From an uncultured Oscillospiraceae bacterium (GTDB lineage Bacteria > Bacillota > Clostridia > Oscillospirales > Ruminococcaceae): a stretch of DNA of 64,000 nucleotides. Under the pieces are notes generated by a model. That model saw nothing but the letters and a program-made list of their open reading frames with translations, was not told the DNA's origin and did not search any database. The translations under genes and the position numbers were made by a program. Numbering within the stretch: position 1 is the stretch's first letter; every line of letters starts with the position of its first letter. The stretch lies in contig CAKSKU010000003.1 of NCBI GenBank assembly GCA_934465295.1, positions 1-64,000 of the forward strand, given 5' to 3'. This document shows, in pieces, positions 17,119-25,899 of the stretch.

Positions 17119-18411
17119 TTATGGCATAATATAAAAATTGTTTACGATCTCGGCTGTTGTCGGCGTGAGAGGCTCGTCCGAAGCCTCGGGGAGCTTGTAG
17201 AAATAGTGCATATTGTCCCTGCTTTTGAGCCAGATGTAGCCGTTTTCGGTTTTTTCGTCATAATAATCGGCTGTAACGGCGGAAAGCCGCAGAAGCTCGG
17301 TGTCAGAGTTCAGCAGATCGGCGAAATACTTGTAAAAAACGATATCGCCGTTGTGGCTGTCTCTTTTTATCGTTACAAGTCCGTCCCAGCGTCCCGGGAG
17401 GACGAAGCAGAAGCTTTTTTCGATGTCATAATAGCTCGAATACTTCTTGTTTATCGTAAAATTTGAGTAAACGTTCCAGTTTGTCGCAATGAAGCTGTCA
17501 CGGTCGTCCTGATCGTAGCCGGGGAAATAGGAGAGCGTCGGTATCTCGGTTATGCCGTCAAGGTCGATATCCGCAGAATAGTAGCCCTTGCTGCGTGTGG
17601 TGTCGCTTATCATCTGCCGTTCGTCAAGATAGAGCGGATTGCGGAGTGTGTCGCCGACGAGGTAGATTATCTCGGTCGAAAGCTGTCCTCCCGCAATTTC
17701 ATCGATGAACACCGCAGGCGTGTTTTCGCCGACGTTCCCGAGAACGACTCCCACAAAGTCGGAAGCCTTGTCGTTGAGCGATACGGTGTCCTTTTTCTCG
17801 ACCTGCGTTCCCGTATCGGTAATAACGGAGAAGTCAGCCTTTCTGCCGATGTTCTCGTTGTTGGAGCGGATGATGCAAAGTCCGTCCTCGCCGTCGCCGT
17901 TAAGGTCGTAGATGAAGAAAGAGGAATAGCTGTCGGAGTATTTTTCGCTCACAACGCCGTCGTTGTAGCCGTAGACCTTTAACATTTTGTCGCTGCCCGA
18001 TTCACCGAAGCCGATAATGATGCTTGTCCTGTCAGCCTTGCCTATCGAAGCTATCTGCACTCGGTCGATGCTTGAGCCGCTTCCCGGAATGTCGCATACC
18101 GACTGCCATTTCCCGTCTTCGTCCTTGTCGAGAATGTTTATCCTGAGCTGTTCACGGGTGCTGTAAAAAACGATAGCCTCGTCCTCGCCGCTCCCGTCGA
18201 TATCATCGAGGATAAAGGCAGAACGCCTTGCGCCCGAACGGGGATACTGGAGAACGATGTCCTCACCCGTGCTTTTGATAAGCGCAGAATAGATATCCTC
18301 CTGCTCCTCATACAGCACAGGCGGCGAAAGAAGATTTTCCGCCGAGCCGCCGAGCGTACAGCCCGTGAGCATTGCCGCAGCAGCTATTGCAAGTATTCCA
18401 AACCTTTTCAT
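17119..18411 (-). CDS. Lipoprotein with FG-GAP/VCBS-like repeats
   Basis: A predicted 430-residue lipoprotein: basic N-terminus, hydrophobic stretch, and lipobox LTGC ending near residue 17. The mature part contains several acidic Asp-rich loops of the FG-GAP/integrin-propeller kind (DDIDGSGEDEAI, YDLNGDGEDGL, DIDLDGITEI), suggesting a calcium-binding beta-propeller on the outer face. The start at 18411 was preferred to an upstream ATG because it gives a proper signal sequence and lies near GAAAGGAG. It comes 16 bases before the response regulator gene on the same strand, so it may sense or modulate the signal for that two-component system. That role is inferred. Confidence 0.72.
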   Translation of the reverse strand: MKRFGILAIAAAAMLTGCTLGGSAENLLSPPVLYEEQEDIYSALIKSTGEDIVLQYPRSGARRSAFILDDIDGSGEDEAIVFYSTREQLRINILDKDEDGKWQSVCDIPGSGSSIDRVQIASIGKADRTSIIIGFGESGSDKMLKVYGYNDGVVSEKYSDSYSSFFIYDLNGDGEDGLCIIRSNNENIGRKADFSVITDTGTQVEKKDTVSLNDKASDFVGVVLGNVGENTPAVFIDEIAGGQLSTEIIYLVGDTLRNPLYLDERQMISDTTRSKGYYSADIDLDGITEIPTLSYFPGYDQDDRDSFIATNWNVYSNFTINKKYSSYYDIEKSFCFVLPGRWDGLVTIKRDSHNGDIVFYKYFADLLNSDTELLRLSAVTADYYDEKTENGYIWLKSRDNMHYFYKLPEASDEPLTPTTAEIVNNFYIMP

Positions 18412-18440
18412 TGCGGGGCGTAGTCTCCTTTCGTTCGGTA

Positions 18441-18492
18441 TAAAAAACGGGGCGTTCAATGCGGTTTTTTCAGCCGCTTGAAAACACCCCGT
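18441..18492 (-). terminator. Terminator between the membrane protein and lipoprotein genes
   Basis: On the minus strand ACGGGGTGTT pairs with AACGCCCCGT around an inner GCGG/CCGC stem, followed by six T. It separates the membrane protein gene upstream from the lipoprotein/two-component operon. Confidence 0.75.
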
Positions 18493-18500
18493 AAATAGTA

Positions 18501-19520
18501 TCATTCGTCGATAGTTTCCATCTTGGAATTGCCTTCGGTCTGAAGTCCTGTCCAGCGGCGCTTGCCCGTGAGGTTGAGCTTGGGCATTACTCTGTAAACA
18601 TAGGTGCTCCAGAATACAGCAACGATAGTAGCCGTTACAAAGATGATACCGACATCGGTCGCATCGGGAGAAAGCATACCTTCTCTTACGGAGTAGTCGG
18701 TAAGGAAGAACATTGCATATCTCGGGAGCGTTGAAACAGCGGCAACTATCGAAGCCGCATAGCCGAAGAGTATCATATAGTATCTCGTTCTCTTCTTCTC
18801 AAAGCCGCAGAAAAATCTTACAAAATTGAGGAAGAAAAGTGCGGAGAAAACATTCGTCATAAGGATATAGCATTTTTCGGAGTATGGTCCGATGACCTGA
18901 TAGGTCGTGATAAGGTCAAAGGTCTGAATGAGCTTCCATACGGGGAAAAGCGTGATGAAAGCGCACTGTCCCTTGGTTATGCCCTCACCTTTGAAAATGC
19001 TTATGCCCGTTGAGATGAAGGTGAAGCAGAGAACTATCATAAAAATATAATTCGTCCACTGCATTCCTGTGATGTTCGCAAATGCGCTGACGGGTTCGTC
19101 CTCGGTGGACATACTTTTGTTAAGGCTCATCTGCGCTGCGAGAGGTGCGATGGTCTCATATATAAGGAGACCTGCCATAACGAACATCGAGGCCGCAGCC
19201 TTAGGGGAGACCTTTTTGTTAAGACGCTCCGCCTTCAGGCGCATCGGGTTGATAAGGATACAGGATTTGATGACCTTATCCCTCGATTCGCCGAATATCA
19301 TAACGGCAAGAAGAAGCGCAAAGCCGATAAGGATAACAGCCATTGTAAGATTGAAGCCCTGCTCGATGTATGTTCCCTTTGCGAAATTCATATTGTTCTT
19401 GAGCTGAAAAATTCTGCATATTACCGCAAGCACAAGGGTGACTGCATAGATCACAACAGAGAATTTCTTGTCAAGGAAAACCTTTTTCTTTTTGTATGGA
19501 GTAACCTGTTTCTCGCTCAT
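18501..19520 (-). CDS. Unknown multi-pass membrane protein
   Basis: I do not recognise this 339-residue protein. It has about eight hydrophobic segments (near 20-38, 55-76, 110-130, 155-175, 185-200, 215-235, 250-270 and 290-310), a lysine-rich N-terminus and a hydrophilic C-terminal tail. No catalytic motif is evident. The start at 19520 (MSEKQVTP) has a GGAG site. It begins 61 bases after the citrate synthase stop and ends at a terminator. A transport, sensing or envelope role is possible but unsupported. Confidence 0.75.
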   Translation of the reverse strand: MSEKQVTPYKKKKVFLDKKFSVVIYAVTLVLAVICRIFQLKNNMNFAKGTYIEQGFNLTMAVILIGFALLLAVMIFGESRDKVIKSCILINPMRLKAERLNKKVSPKAAASMFVMAGLLIYETIAPLAAQMSLNKSMSTEDEPVSAFANITGMQWTNYIFMIVLCFTFISTGISIFKGEGITKGQCAFITLFPVWKLIQTFDLITTYQVIGPYSEKCYILMTNVFSALFFLNFVRFFCGFEKKRTRYYMILFGYAASIVAAVSTLPRYAMFFLTDYSVREGMLSPDATDVGIIFVTATIVAVFWSTYVYRVMPKLNLTGKRRWTGLQTEGNSKMETIDE

Positions 19521-19581
19521 GTCAACTTCTCCTTTTTGATAAATAAATATTCATCTTTGAATAATGTTATACTATTTTGTT

Positions 19582-20946
19582 TTATCTCTTATCGATGGAA
19601 CAATATTCCCTTCTCTTTGCGATAGCCTTGTAAGCAGGACGGATTATCCTGTTGCCCGTTGTGAGTTCCTCAATTCTGTGAGCTGCCCAGCCTGCAATTC
19701 TTGCGACCGCAAACATCGGCGTGTTGAGTTCGACAGGGATCTTGAGCATGCGGTAAACAAGTCCCGAATAAAGGTCAACGTTTGCGCACATCGCCTTGCT
19801 GCTGCCCTTTATCTCGGCAAAGACCTGCGGAGTGAGACGCTCAACAGCGTCAAGGAGCATAAACTCCTTTTCAAAGTCCGTTCCCGCTGCAAGCTTCATG
19901 GCGTTGCTCTTAAGGATAACAGCTCTCGGGTCGGAGATCGTGTAAACGGCGTGACCCATACCATAGATAAGTCCCGTGCCGTCGCCTGCCTCCCTGCGGA
20001 TTATCCTTGCAAGGTAATCCTTGACCTCGCCGTCATTGTCCCAGTGTTCGATGTTCGTCTTGAAGTCTTCAAGCTGCGCAATTACCTTTGTGTTCGCACC
20101 GCCGTGGCGATGACCCTTTAATGAGCCGATAGCACCCGAATAAGCGGAGTAGGCGTCAGTGCCCGAGGACGTGAGTGTTCTGCAGGTGAAGGTCGAGTTG
20201 TTTCCGCCGCCGTGTTCTGCGTGGATAATGAGCATAAGGTCGAGCAGCTTTGCCTCCTCCTCGGAGTAGATACGGTCGGAGCGGAGCGTTGAAAGTATGC
20301 TCTGTGCCGTGCATTCTCCGGGGTTGAGCGGATGCATATAAAGGCTTTCGTGGTCGTAAACACGGCGCTTTATCTGATATGCATCGACCATTGCGGACGG
20401 GAGCTTTGCGATAACGGATATCGCACGGTTAAGCTCTGCGGCAAGCGACTGATCCTCGGGGTCAACATCGTAGGAATAAAGTGCAAGCGCACATCGAGCC
20501 ATTTTGTTCATTATATTCTTGGATGGAGCTTTGAATATCATATCCTCGGAAAATCCCGGAGGAAGCTCCCTGTATTCGGACAAAAGCGCATTGAAGCTGT
20601 CGAGCTGTTCCTTTGTCGGAAGCTCGCCAAAGAGGAGCAGGTAAGCTGTTTCCTCATAGCCGAAGCGGTTTTCCCTCTGTATACCTGCAACGATATCGTT
20701 TATGCTGTAACCGCGGTAGATGAGTTCGCCCTCGGCAGGAGCTTTTTCTCCCTCGGAAACAACGTAGCCGTGAACGCTGCATATATTGGTGATGCCTGCA
20801 ACAACGCCTGTGCCGTCGCTGTTTCGCAGACCTCTTTTTACCTGATATTTTTCATAAAGTTCAGATGGGATATTGTTATGTTTAAGAAATTCGCCGCATA
20901 AACTTGTTATAGCAGCGCTGCCGTTTTGATTTTCTTTTCCAATCAT
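19582..20946 (-). CDS. gltA: Citrate synthase
   Basis: Condenses acetyl-CoA and oxaloacetate to citrate. The 454 residues include the type II-like core with the active-site His in IIHAEHGGGNNSTF, the second His in GMGHAVYT and an Asp/Arg region near the C-terminus. The N-terminal extension (about 40 residues) is common in clostridial enzymes. Its start is ATG at 20946; the ribosome binding site AAGGA lies inside a small hairpin (20954-20970). The leader is about 220 nt. No aconitase or isocitrate dehydrogenase is adjacent. In anaerobes this enzyme commonly feeds glutamate synthesis through a partial oxidative TCA branch. Confidence 0.94.
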   Translation of the reverse strand: MIGKENQNGSAAITSLCGEFLKHNNIPSELYEKYQVKRGLRNSDGTGVVAGITNICSVHGYVVSEGEKAPAEGELIYRGYSINDIVAGIQRENRFGYEETAYLLLFGELPTKEQLDSFNALLSEYRELPPGFSEDMIFKAPSKNIMNKMARCALALYSYDVDPEDQSLAAELNRAISVIAKLPSAMVDAYQIKRRVYDHESLYMHPLNPGECTAQSILSTLRSDRIYSEEEAKLLDLMLIIHAEHGGGNNSTFTCRTLTSSGTDAYSAYSGAIGSLKGHRHGGANTKVIAQLEDFKTNIEHWDNDGEVKDYLARIIRREAGDGTGLIYGMGHAVYTISDPRAVILKSNAMKLAAGTDFEKEFMLLDAVERLTPQVFAEIKGSSKAMCANVDLYSGLVYRMLKIPVELNTPMFAVARIAGWAAHRIEELTTGNRIIRPAYKAIAKRREYCSIDKR

Positions 20947-20953
20947 TGTGAAG

Positions 20954-20970
20954 TGTCCTTAAAAAGGACA
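20954..20970 (-). promoter_or_regulatory. Hairpin covering the gltA ribosome binding site
   Basis: On the minus strand TGTCCTT and AAGGACA pair around three bases, and the AAGGA that should bind the ribosome lies in the 3' arm. A second stem (TATCAAAGCA with TGCTTTGATA) lies further upstream in the same leader. Together they suggest possible translational control. Confidence 0.4.
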
Positions 20971-21172
20971 GCCCCCTTTCCTCAGATGCTTTTATATCGG
21001 GTGTATGCCAATATCAAAGCATTACGCACATATACGGGCAGCGTCTTTGCTTTGATAAAGTGCATCATTGCACAAAAAGTATAGGCGCACACCACAGGGA
21101 AGCACGATTTTTCATATAAGCGGTCGGCGGAATTGCTCCTGCCGTTCTTCCTTAATAAATATGTACCCTTTT

Positions 21173-21201
21173 ATTTTACAATAGCTTTTAACACTTGTCA
21201 A
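21173..21201 (-). promoter_or_regulatory. Promoter of gltA
   Basis: Minus-strand TTGACA (21196-21201) and TAAAAT (21173-21178) with 17-base spacing, giving a leader of about 220 nt. This promoter and the gltA leader fill most of the 350-base gap before the SpoIID-like gene. I see no convincing promoter on the plus strand. Confidence 0.7.
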
Positions 21202-21296
21202 GCAGTTTTTTAAAAAACGGGTCACGAAAAAAAGCAGCTTTGTCTGTTCTTTTTGTCATATATGCAACAATTTAAATCGAGAAAGGAAATGTTACA

Positions 21297-22310
21297 ATGA
21301 AGGATCTGTTCAAAATCACACTCATTTTTGCCGCATTTGTGTTCGCAATACCGCTCATAGGCTTTGCGGGACGGGAAAAAAGCACCGCCCGGACTGCGCA
21401 GACCGCCCCCGACACCGTGCAGACAAGCATATCCGCCCCCGAAGCCGAGGAAAGCACCGATGCGGACGAAATTTTCGCCGTTTTCGATATAACAAGCGGA
21501 AAAGTCATGGAAATGCCGATGAAAGACTACCTCATCGGTGCGGTCATGGCTGAAATGCCTGCCGCATACGAAACCGAAGCACTCAAAGCGCAGGCAGTCG
21601 CAGCCCATACATACGCCCTGCGCAGGGAAAAGCTTGAAAAAGAGAACCCCACCCCCGAGCTTATGGGCGCAGCCATCTCAAACGACAGCACGAAATTCCA
21701 AGCCTTTTTCACCCCCGAGCAGGGCAAGGCTTTCTACGGCACGGCTTATGATGAGTACCGCAAAAAGATAGAAGCCGCCGTCGATGCAGTCTATTCCGAA
21801 GCACTGTTCTATAAAGACGAGCCTATCGCAGCAGCGTTCCACTCTATCTCCTGCGGAAGAACGGAGGACTCCGCAGAGGTGTGGGAAGCGGCTTTCCCGT
21901 ATCTTGTCTCGGTCAGCAGCGAATGGGACGAGGATGCGCCGACCTTTTACAGCGAGAATAAGATCGCCGCAGACGGGATAAAAGCAGCCTTTCCCGACGC
22001 CGACTTTGACAAAGGCGGCAGCGTTTCCGTTGACAGCCTTACAAGCGGCGGCTATGCAAAAAGGGTCACGATAGGCGGCAGAACATACAGCGGACAGGAA
22101 GTGCGCACCGCTCTCGGGCTGCGCTCGGCGGCGTTCACGGTATCATACAGCCAAGCCGACGATACCTATACTTTTTCGGTAGAAGGCAGCGGTCACGGCG
22201 TAGGAATGAGCCAATACGGAGCGAATTGCCTTGCGAAAGAGGGTAAAAGCTATCGGGAGATCTTGGAGTATTATTATAATGGGTGCAGCTTGGAGGAAAT
22301 TCGGAATTAG
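21297..22310 (+). CDS. SpoIID-like lytic transglycosylase (stage II sporulation protein D family)
   Basis: A membrane-anchored peptidoglycan hydrolase of the SpoIID/LytB family, 337 residues. An N-terminal hydrophobic segment (about 5-25) anchors it. The family core follows: YLIGAVMAEMPAAYETEALK near 80-99, AVAAHTYALRR, and the C-terminal GSGHGVGMSQYGA. SpoIID cuts denuded glycan strands; in sporulating species it works in engulfment. Whether this organism sporulates is not shown by this window. The start at 21297 follows GAAAGGAA. Its last residues and TAG stop fall within the first ATTCGGAATTAG unit of repeat block C. Confidence 0.88.
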   Translation: MKDLFKITLIFAAFVFAIPLIGFAGREKSTARTAQTAPDTVQTSISAPEAEESTDADEIFAVFDITSGKVMEMPMKDYLIGAVMAEMPAAYETEALKAQAVAAHTYALRREKLEKENPTPELMGAAISNDSTKFQAFFTPEQGKAFYGTAYDEYRKKIEAAVDAVYSEALFYKDEPIAAAFHSISCGRTEDSAEVWEAAFPYLVSVSSEWDEDAPTFYSENKIAADGIKAAFPDADFDKGGSVSVDSLTSGGYAKRVTIGGRTYSGQEVRTALGLRSAAFTVSYSQADDTYTFSVEGSGHGVGMSQYGANCLAKEGKSYREILEYYYNGCSLEEIRN

Positions 22311-23165
22311 GAATGCGGAATTCGGAATTATTGCAAAGCTCAACTTTATTTGAGTGATGCGAAGCCAACAAGCTGGCCGAGCTGAGCACAGCTCGTCAGG
22401 TGTCCAGAGGGCGGAAGCCCTTTGGTCGCAGGTCAATTTGACCTTTAGCAGAGAGCGAAAGCCCCTAAACTTACAGTTAATGCGTTGTTGCGATAAGCGT
22501 AATCAGTAACAGCTAAAAAAGCGCAATTCACACGAAAAAGGTAAAACGAAATATGAGAAATAAAGTTTGTAAAACCAATAATGTGAATTGCGCCATACTA
22601 TTTCCCTCAAAAATCTATCCTTGAAGCGAAAATCCACGAACGAAGTGAGCGAATTTGAAGCTTCAACGCTGTATGAACGGTAAAACGCAGTATGAACGGC
22701 GGTGGAATATCTGACAGATGGTCTCTTTTTTTGGGGGGGGCGGTTTATGTTTTATCCCGTTGTGCGTAAACGGTCGGATATGGAATCCGACCCTACTGAT
22801 TTTTGTTGTTTCCCGTTCATATCCCACCGCTGTTCAAACGATGTCGGAGTGAAATGCTTATCGCTTTCGCTCTGCGCATTTCACTCCGAGGGCAGTTTGT
22901 TTGAGGAAAATAGAATTGGCGCAATTCACATTTTATGGCTTTATGAAACTGTGTTTATCATATTTCGTTTTACCTTTTTTGTGTGAATTGCGCCTTTTTT
23001 AGCTGTTACTGATTTTGCTATTGCGGCAATGCCTTAGCTGTTAGTTTAGGGAGTTTCGCTCTCCTGCTAAAGGTCAAATTGACCTGCGACAATGGGGCTC
23101 CTCGCCCCCTTGACCCCTCGCAAGCTGTGCTCAGCTTGACCAGCTGGTTGGCTTCGCATTTTGCT
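22298..23165. repeat. Composite hairpin block C (full copy)
   Basis: A full-length non-coding block after the SpoIID-like gene. In order: ATTCGGAAT units; outer arm with ATGCGAAGCCAA; H1 (GCGCAATTCACA at 22521-22532 with 22582-22593); H2 (TTGAAGC at 22621-22627 with GCTTCAA at 22660-22666, loop GAACGAAGTGA); a centre holding the hairpin GGTCGGATATGGAATCCGACC; H2' (TCGGAGTGAAATGC at 22844-22857 with 22876-22889); H1' (22918-22930 with 22982-22994); and the inverted outer arm ending in TTGGCTTCGCA. It lacks the terminal ATTCCG units on the right. Small GGGC/GCCC hairpins lie in the arms. Open frames inside look accidental. Confidence 0.85.
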
Positions 23166-23200
23166 TCGCACATTATCCTCATTCATGCATATAATGTACC

Positions 23201-23221
23201 AAACGCAGAAAAGCTGCGTTT
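23201..23221 (+). promoter_or_regulatory. Leader hairpin before the DUF3343 gene
   Basis: AAACGCAG (23201-23208) pairs with CTGCGTTT (23214-23221) just before the GGAAGGAG site. A -10-like TATAAT lies at 23190-23195, at the edge of repeat block C; its -35 box is weak. Confidence 0.35.
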
Positions 23222-23237
23222 CGGAAGGAGAGAAGCT

Positions 23238-23459
23238 ATGGAAAAATATATCTTCGCTTTTCCGTCCGTCACCATTGCGATAAAGGCTCAGACCGTACTG
23301 CGCCGCAAGGGTATCCCTGCCGAGGTCATTCGCACCCCGAAGTCGCTCGCTGTCGGCTGCGGTTACAGTGTTTCCGCTGCTGCCGATCCCGGGATCGCTG
23401 CGGAGCTGCTTGAGGCGGAGGGCATTGTTCCCCGTGCGGTCGGGAAGCCTAAAAACTGA
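23238..23459 (+). CDS. DUF3343 / putative Se/S carrier-like protein
   Basis: A 73-residue protein of the DUF3343 family, thought to carry sulfur or selenium on a conserved cysteine. The sequence shows TVLRRKGIPAEVIRTPKSL followed by GCGYSVSAA, with the family cysteine near residue 41. The ATG at 23238 was chosen because GGAAGGAGAG sits just before it; an upstream in-frame ATG lies in the repeat block and gives an unrelated N-terminus. It is followed 95 bases on by a cysteine desulfurase, the usual partner, so it may accept the persulfide. The biochemical role is inferred from the family. Confidence 0.8.
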   Translation: MEKYIFAFPSVTIAIKAQTVLRRKGIPAEVIRTPKSLAVGCGYSVSAAADPGIAAELLEAEGIVPRAVGKPKN

Positions 23460-23484
23460 TATCTTCAGAATTTTTCTAAAATAA

Positions 23485-23520
23485 AACGGGCGGAAAGATC
23501 TCTGTTTTCCGCCCCCCGTT
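23485..23520 (+). terminator. Hairpin between Se/S carrier and desulfurase genes
   Basis: AACGGGCGGAAA pairs with TTTTCCGCCCCCCGTT. It has no long T run, so it may be a partial terminator or an mRNA processing hairpin within the operon. Confidence 0.45.
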
Positions 23521-23554
23521 TCGGAAAAAAGGACAGAAAGGAACGAGCCACAAA

Positions 23555-24679
23555 ATGATAAACTTTGATAATTCGGCGACGACCTTTCCGAAGCCTTATC
23601 CCGTTCGCAAAGCTGTGGACGAAGCTCTGGTTCGCTATGGCGGCAACCCCGGCAGGAGCGGTCACGAGCTTTCGATAAAGACTGCTGAAGCTGTTTACGC
23701 TGTTCGCAGGTCGGCTGCCGGGTTTTTCGGTGCGCAGACGGAAAATGTCGTTTTCACCTCCAACTGCACTCATGCTCTCAACCTTGCCATAAAAGGCGTT
23801 ATGAACGGTGGTGGGCATATCATTATCTCAAACCTTGAACACAACTCCGCTGCACGTCCTGTTTATGCTCTGAGCAAGGCAGGCTGCACGTTTGACATTG
23901 CCGATGCGGTCGCTGATGATGCTGCTGCTGTCAAAAATTTCGAGCGTTTGATACGTCCCGACACAAAGGCGATAGTCTGCACTCTCGGCAGCAATGTCAC
24001 GGGCAGGATAACGCCCTACAAAAAGCTCGGCGAGATATGCAGGCGGCACAATATCTGCTTTATCGCAGACGGTGCGCAGGCTTGCGGAGTGCTTGACATA
24101 AAGCTTTCGGACGGGATAAACATACTCTGCACTGCAGGACACAAGTCGCTTTACGGTCCGTCGGGAACGGGTCTGCTCGTTTCGGACGGCAGGTTTCCGA
24201 TAGCTCCGCTTATGGAGGGCGGCACGGGAAGCACCTCGCTTGAGCTTGCGCAGCCCGATTTTCTCCCCGACAGTCTTGAAAGCGGAACGGTCAACACGAT
24301 GGGCATAATCGGGCTCGGTGCAGGAATAGGCTTTGTTTCGTCAAAAGGCACGGAAAGGATATTTGCGCATGAAACCGAGCTTTGCCGCCAGTTTATCGAT
24401 GGGTTGAGACCCTTTGAGAGAGTGCGGATCTACAGGGGAGAGGGGCATTATCTCCCGATAGTTTCGTTCAACGCTGACGGTATGACCTCGAATGAGCTTG
24501 CTTCGGAGCTTAGCAGGCGTGGGTTTGCGCTTCGGGGAGGGCTTCACTGCTCAGGACTTGCGCACAAGGCTATCGGAACTGCACCCGAGGGTACGGTACG
24601 GTTTTCGCCGTCCGTTTTCAGCACTGCGCAGCAGACAAAGCTTCTCATCGGCGAGATAGGAAGAATATGCGGAAAGTGA
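23555..24679 (+). CDS. Cysteine desulfurase-like class V aminotransferase
   Basis: A PLP enzyme of 374 residues of the cysteine desulfurase group often found with DUF3343 carriers. It shows DNSATTFPKP at the N-terminus, SNLEHNSAARPV, the PLP His/Asp region (FIADGAQACG), the Schiff-base lysine in TAGHKSLYGPSGTG and the candidate active-site Cys in LRGGLHCSGLAHK. It would take sulfur (or selenium) from cysteine (or selenocysteine) and pass it to an acceptor. AAAGGA precedes the ATG at 23555. It forms a pair with the small carrier gene. I give no symbol because the exact pathway (tRNA, cofactor or selenium) cannot be decided. Confidence 0.88.
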   Translation: MINFDNSATTFPKPYPVRKAVDEALVRYGGNPGRSGHELSIKTAEAVYAVRRSAAGFFGAQTENVVFTSNCTHALNLAIKGVMNGGGHIIISNLEHNSAARPVYALSKAGCTFDIADAVADDAAAVKNFERLIRPDTKAIVCTLGSNVTGRITPYKKLGEICRRHNICFIADGAQACGVLDIKLSDGINILCTAGHKSLYGPSGTGLLVSDGRFPIAPLMEGGTGSTSLELAQPDFLPDSLESGTVNTMGIIGLGAGIGFVSSKGTERIFAHETELCRQFIDGLRPFERVRIYRGEGHYLPIVSFNADGMTSNELASELSRRGFALRGGLHCSGLAHKAIGTAPEGTVRFSPSVFSTAQQTKLLIGEIGRICGK

Positions 24680-24794
24680 CGCACTGCATCGGAAATTTGT
24701 TGAAAATGACTATTGCATTTTTCTGAACTGTATGATAGAACATCAAAATTGAAGTTTGCTTCTGCCGAGTAGCAACGGTGCTTAATATTAAAAT

Positions 24795-24864
24795 AAGCAT
24801 TCGTCTATACATCGTTAGGTCGGACCCCTTCGGGTTCTGCAGATGTATATGCGAATGCTTTTTT
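24795..24864. terminator. Large bidirectional terminator with internal stems
   Basis: AAGCATTCG (24795-24803) pairs with CGAATGCTT (24852-24860); inside it ATACATC pairs with GATGTAT, and at the centre GGACCC pairs with GGGTTC. It has T residues on the plus side and A residues upstream, and lies between the convergent desulfurase and rfbB genes. It is unusually elaborate for a terminator. Confidence 0.75.
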
Positions 24865-24906
24865 GTTTTCGGGAGGTTTATTATGTTAAAAATGATATTT
24901 ACGGCT

Positions 24907-25899
24907 TTATAAGCTGGCGGAGGATGAAGCATCGTCAGCTCCAAAGCTCCGCACAAACCATTGTATAACTTCGGGCAGCTTTGTGTCAAAATCGGTCAGC
25001 GGAAGCGTACCGATCATGCGGCGCATTTTCTCCGAGGAAACAGCATACCGTCTGTCGTGACCCTTTCGGTCGGGGACAAATTCCGTATCAGCATTTTTTA
25101 CGCCGAGCTTTTCAAGCGTTCCGATAACTTTTTCTATCAGTTCAAGGTTGGAAAGTTCATTGTCTGCGCCGATGTTGTATATTTCGCCCGCTTTGCCGTT
25201 TTCAAGTATTATTTCAACGGCTTTGCAGTGGTCTTTTACATATATCCAGTCACGGACATTCCTGCCGTCGCCGTAAATGGGTATCCTTTCACCGCTGACG
25301 GATTTTTTCACCGCAAGCGGAATTAGCTTTTCGGGATACTGGCGTTCGCCGTAGTTGTTTGAACAGCGTGAAACGGTCACATTCAAGCCGTAGGTCTTAT
25401 AATACGCAAGCACAAGCATATCCGCTGCGGCTTTTGATGCGCTGTACGGCGAATGCGGCGACAGCAGCGTTTCTTCCGTGAATTTTTCATCGGTTTCAAG
25501 CGGAAGATCGCCGTAGACCTCGTCTGTGGAGATCTGGTGGAAGCGTTTCACTTTGTATTCAAGCGAAGCGTCAAGCAGTGCCGCAGTTCCCATATAATTC
25601 GTTTCAAGAAAAACCTGCGGTGAAGCAATTGAACGGTCGACGTGGCTCTCTGCGGCGAAATTCACGACCTTATCGGGGCGGACGTCATCAAAAAGCCTTT
25701 TCAGCAGCTCTCTGTCGCAGATATCGCCTTTGACGAAGCGGAAATGCTCATTTTTCTGCGCCGAAGCAAGGTTATCCATACTTCCTGCGTAGGTGAGCTT
25801 ATCAAGGCAGACAACGCTGTCCTCAGGGTGAAGTTCAAGGTGCATATCGACAAAGTGTGAACCGATGAAGCCTGCACCGCCCGTTACAAGCACGGTCAT
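24907..25899 (-). CDS. rfbB: dTDP-glucose 4,6-dehydratase
   Basis: Converts dTDP-glucose to dTDP-4-keto-6-deoxyglucose, a step toward dTDP-rhamnose and other deoxysugars. The 330-residue short-chain dehydrogenase fold has the NAD-binding motif GGAGFIGSH at residues 7-15, the catalytic TDEVYGDL segment and the active-site YSASKAAAD, plus ERQYPEKLIPLA typical of RmlB. Its ATG overlaps the ppk stop codon (ATGA), showing translational coupling. The other rhamnose genes (rfbA, rfbC, rfbD) are not in this window. Linking a cell-surface sugar gene to polyphosphate kinase is unusual. Confidence 0.93.
   Translation of the reverse strand: MTVLVTGGAGFIGSHFVDMHLELHPEDSVVCLDKLTYAGSMDNLASAQKNEHFRFVKGDICDRELLKRLFDDVRPDKVVNFAAESHVDRSIASPQVFLETNYMGTAALLDASLEYKVKRFHQISTDEVYGDLPLETDEKFTEETLLSPHSPYSASKAAADMLVLAYYKTYGLNVTVSRCSNNYGERQYPEKLIPLAVKKSVSGERIPIYGDGRNVRDWIYVKDHCKAVEIILENGKAGEIYNIGADNELSNLELIEKVIGTLEKLGVKNADTEFVPDRKGHDRRYAVSSEKMRRMIGTLPLTDFDTKLPEVIQWFVRSFGADDASSSASL

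Noticed and set aside
22702..22986. Open frames inside the hairpin blocks (also near 8386-8571, 13691-13933 and 30208-30581)
   Set aside because: They cross palindromic stems, are not conserved in frame between blocks and have no ribosome sites.
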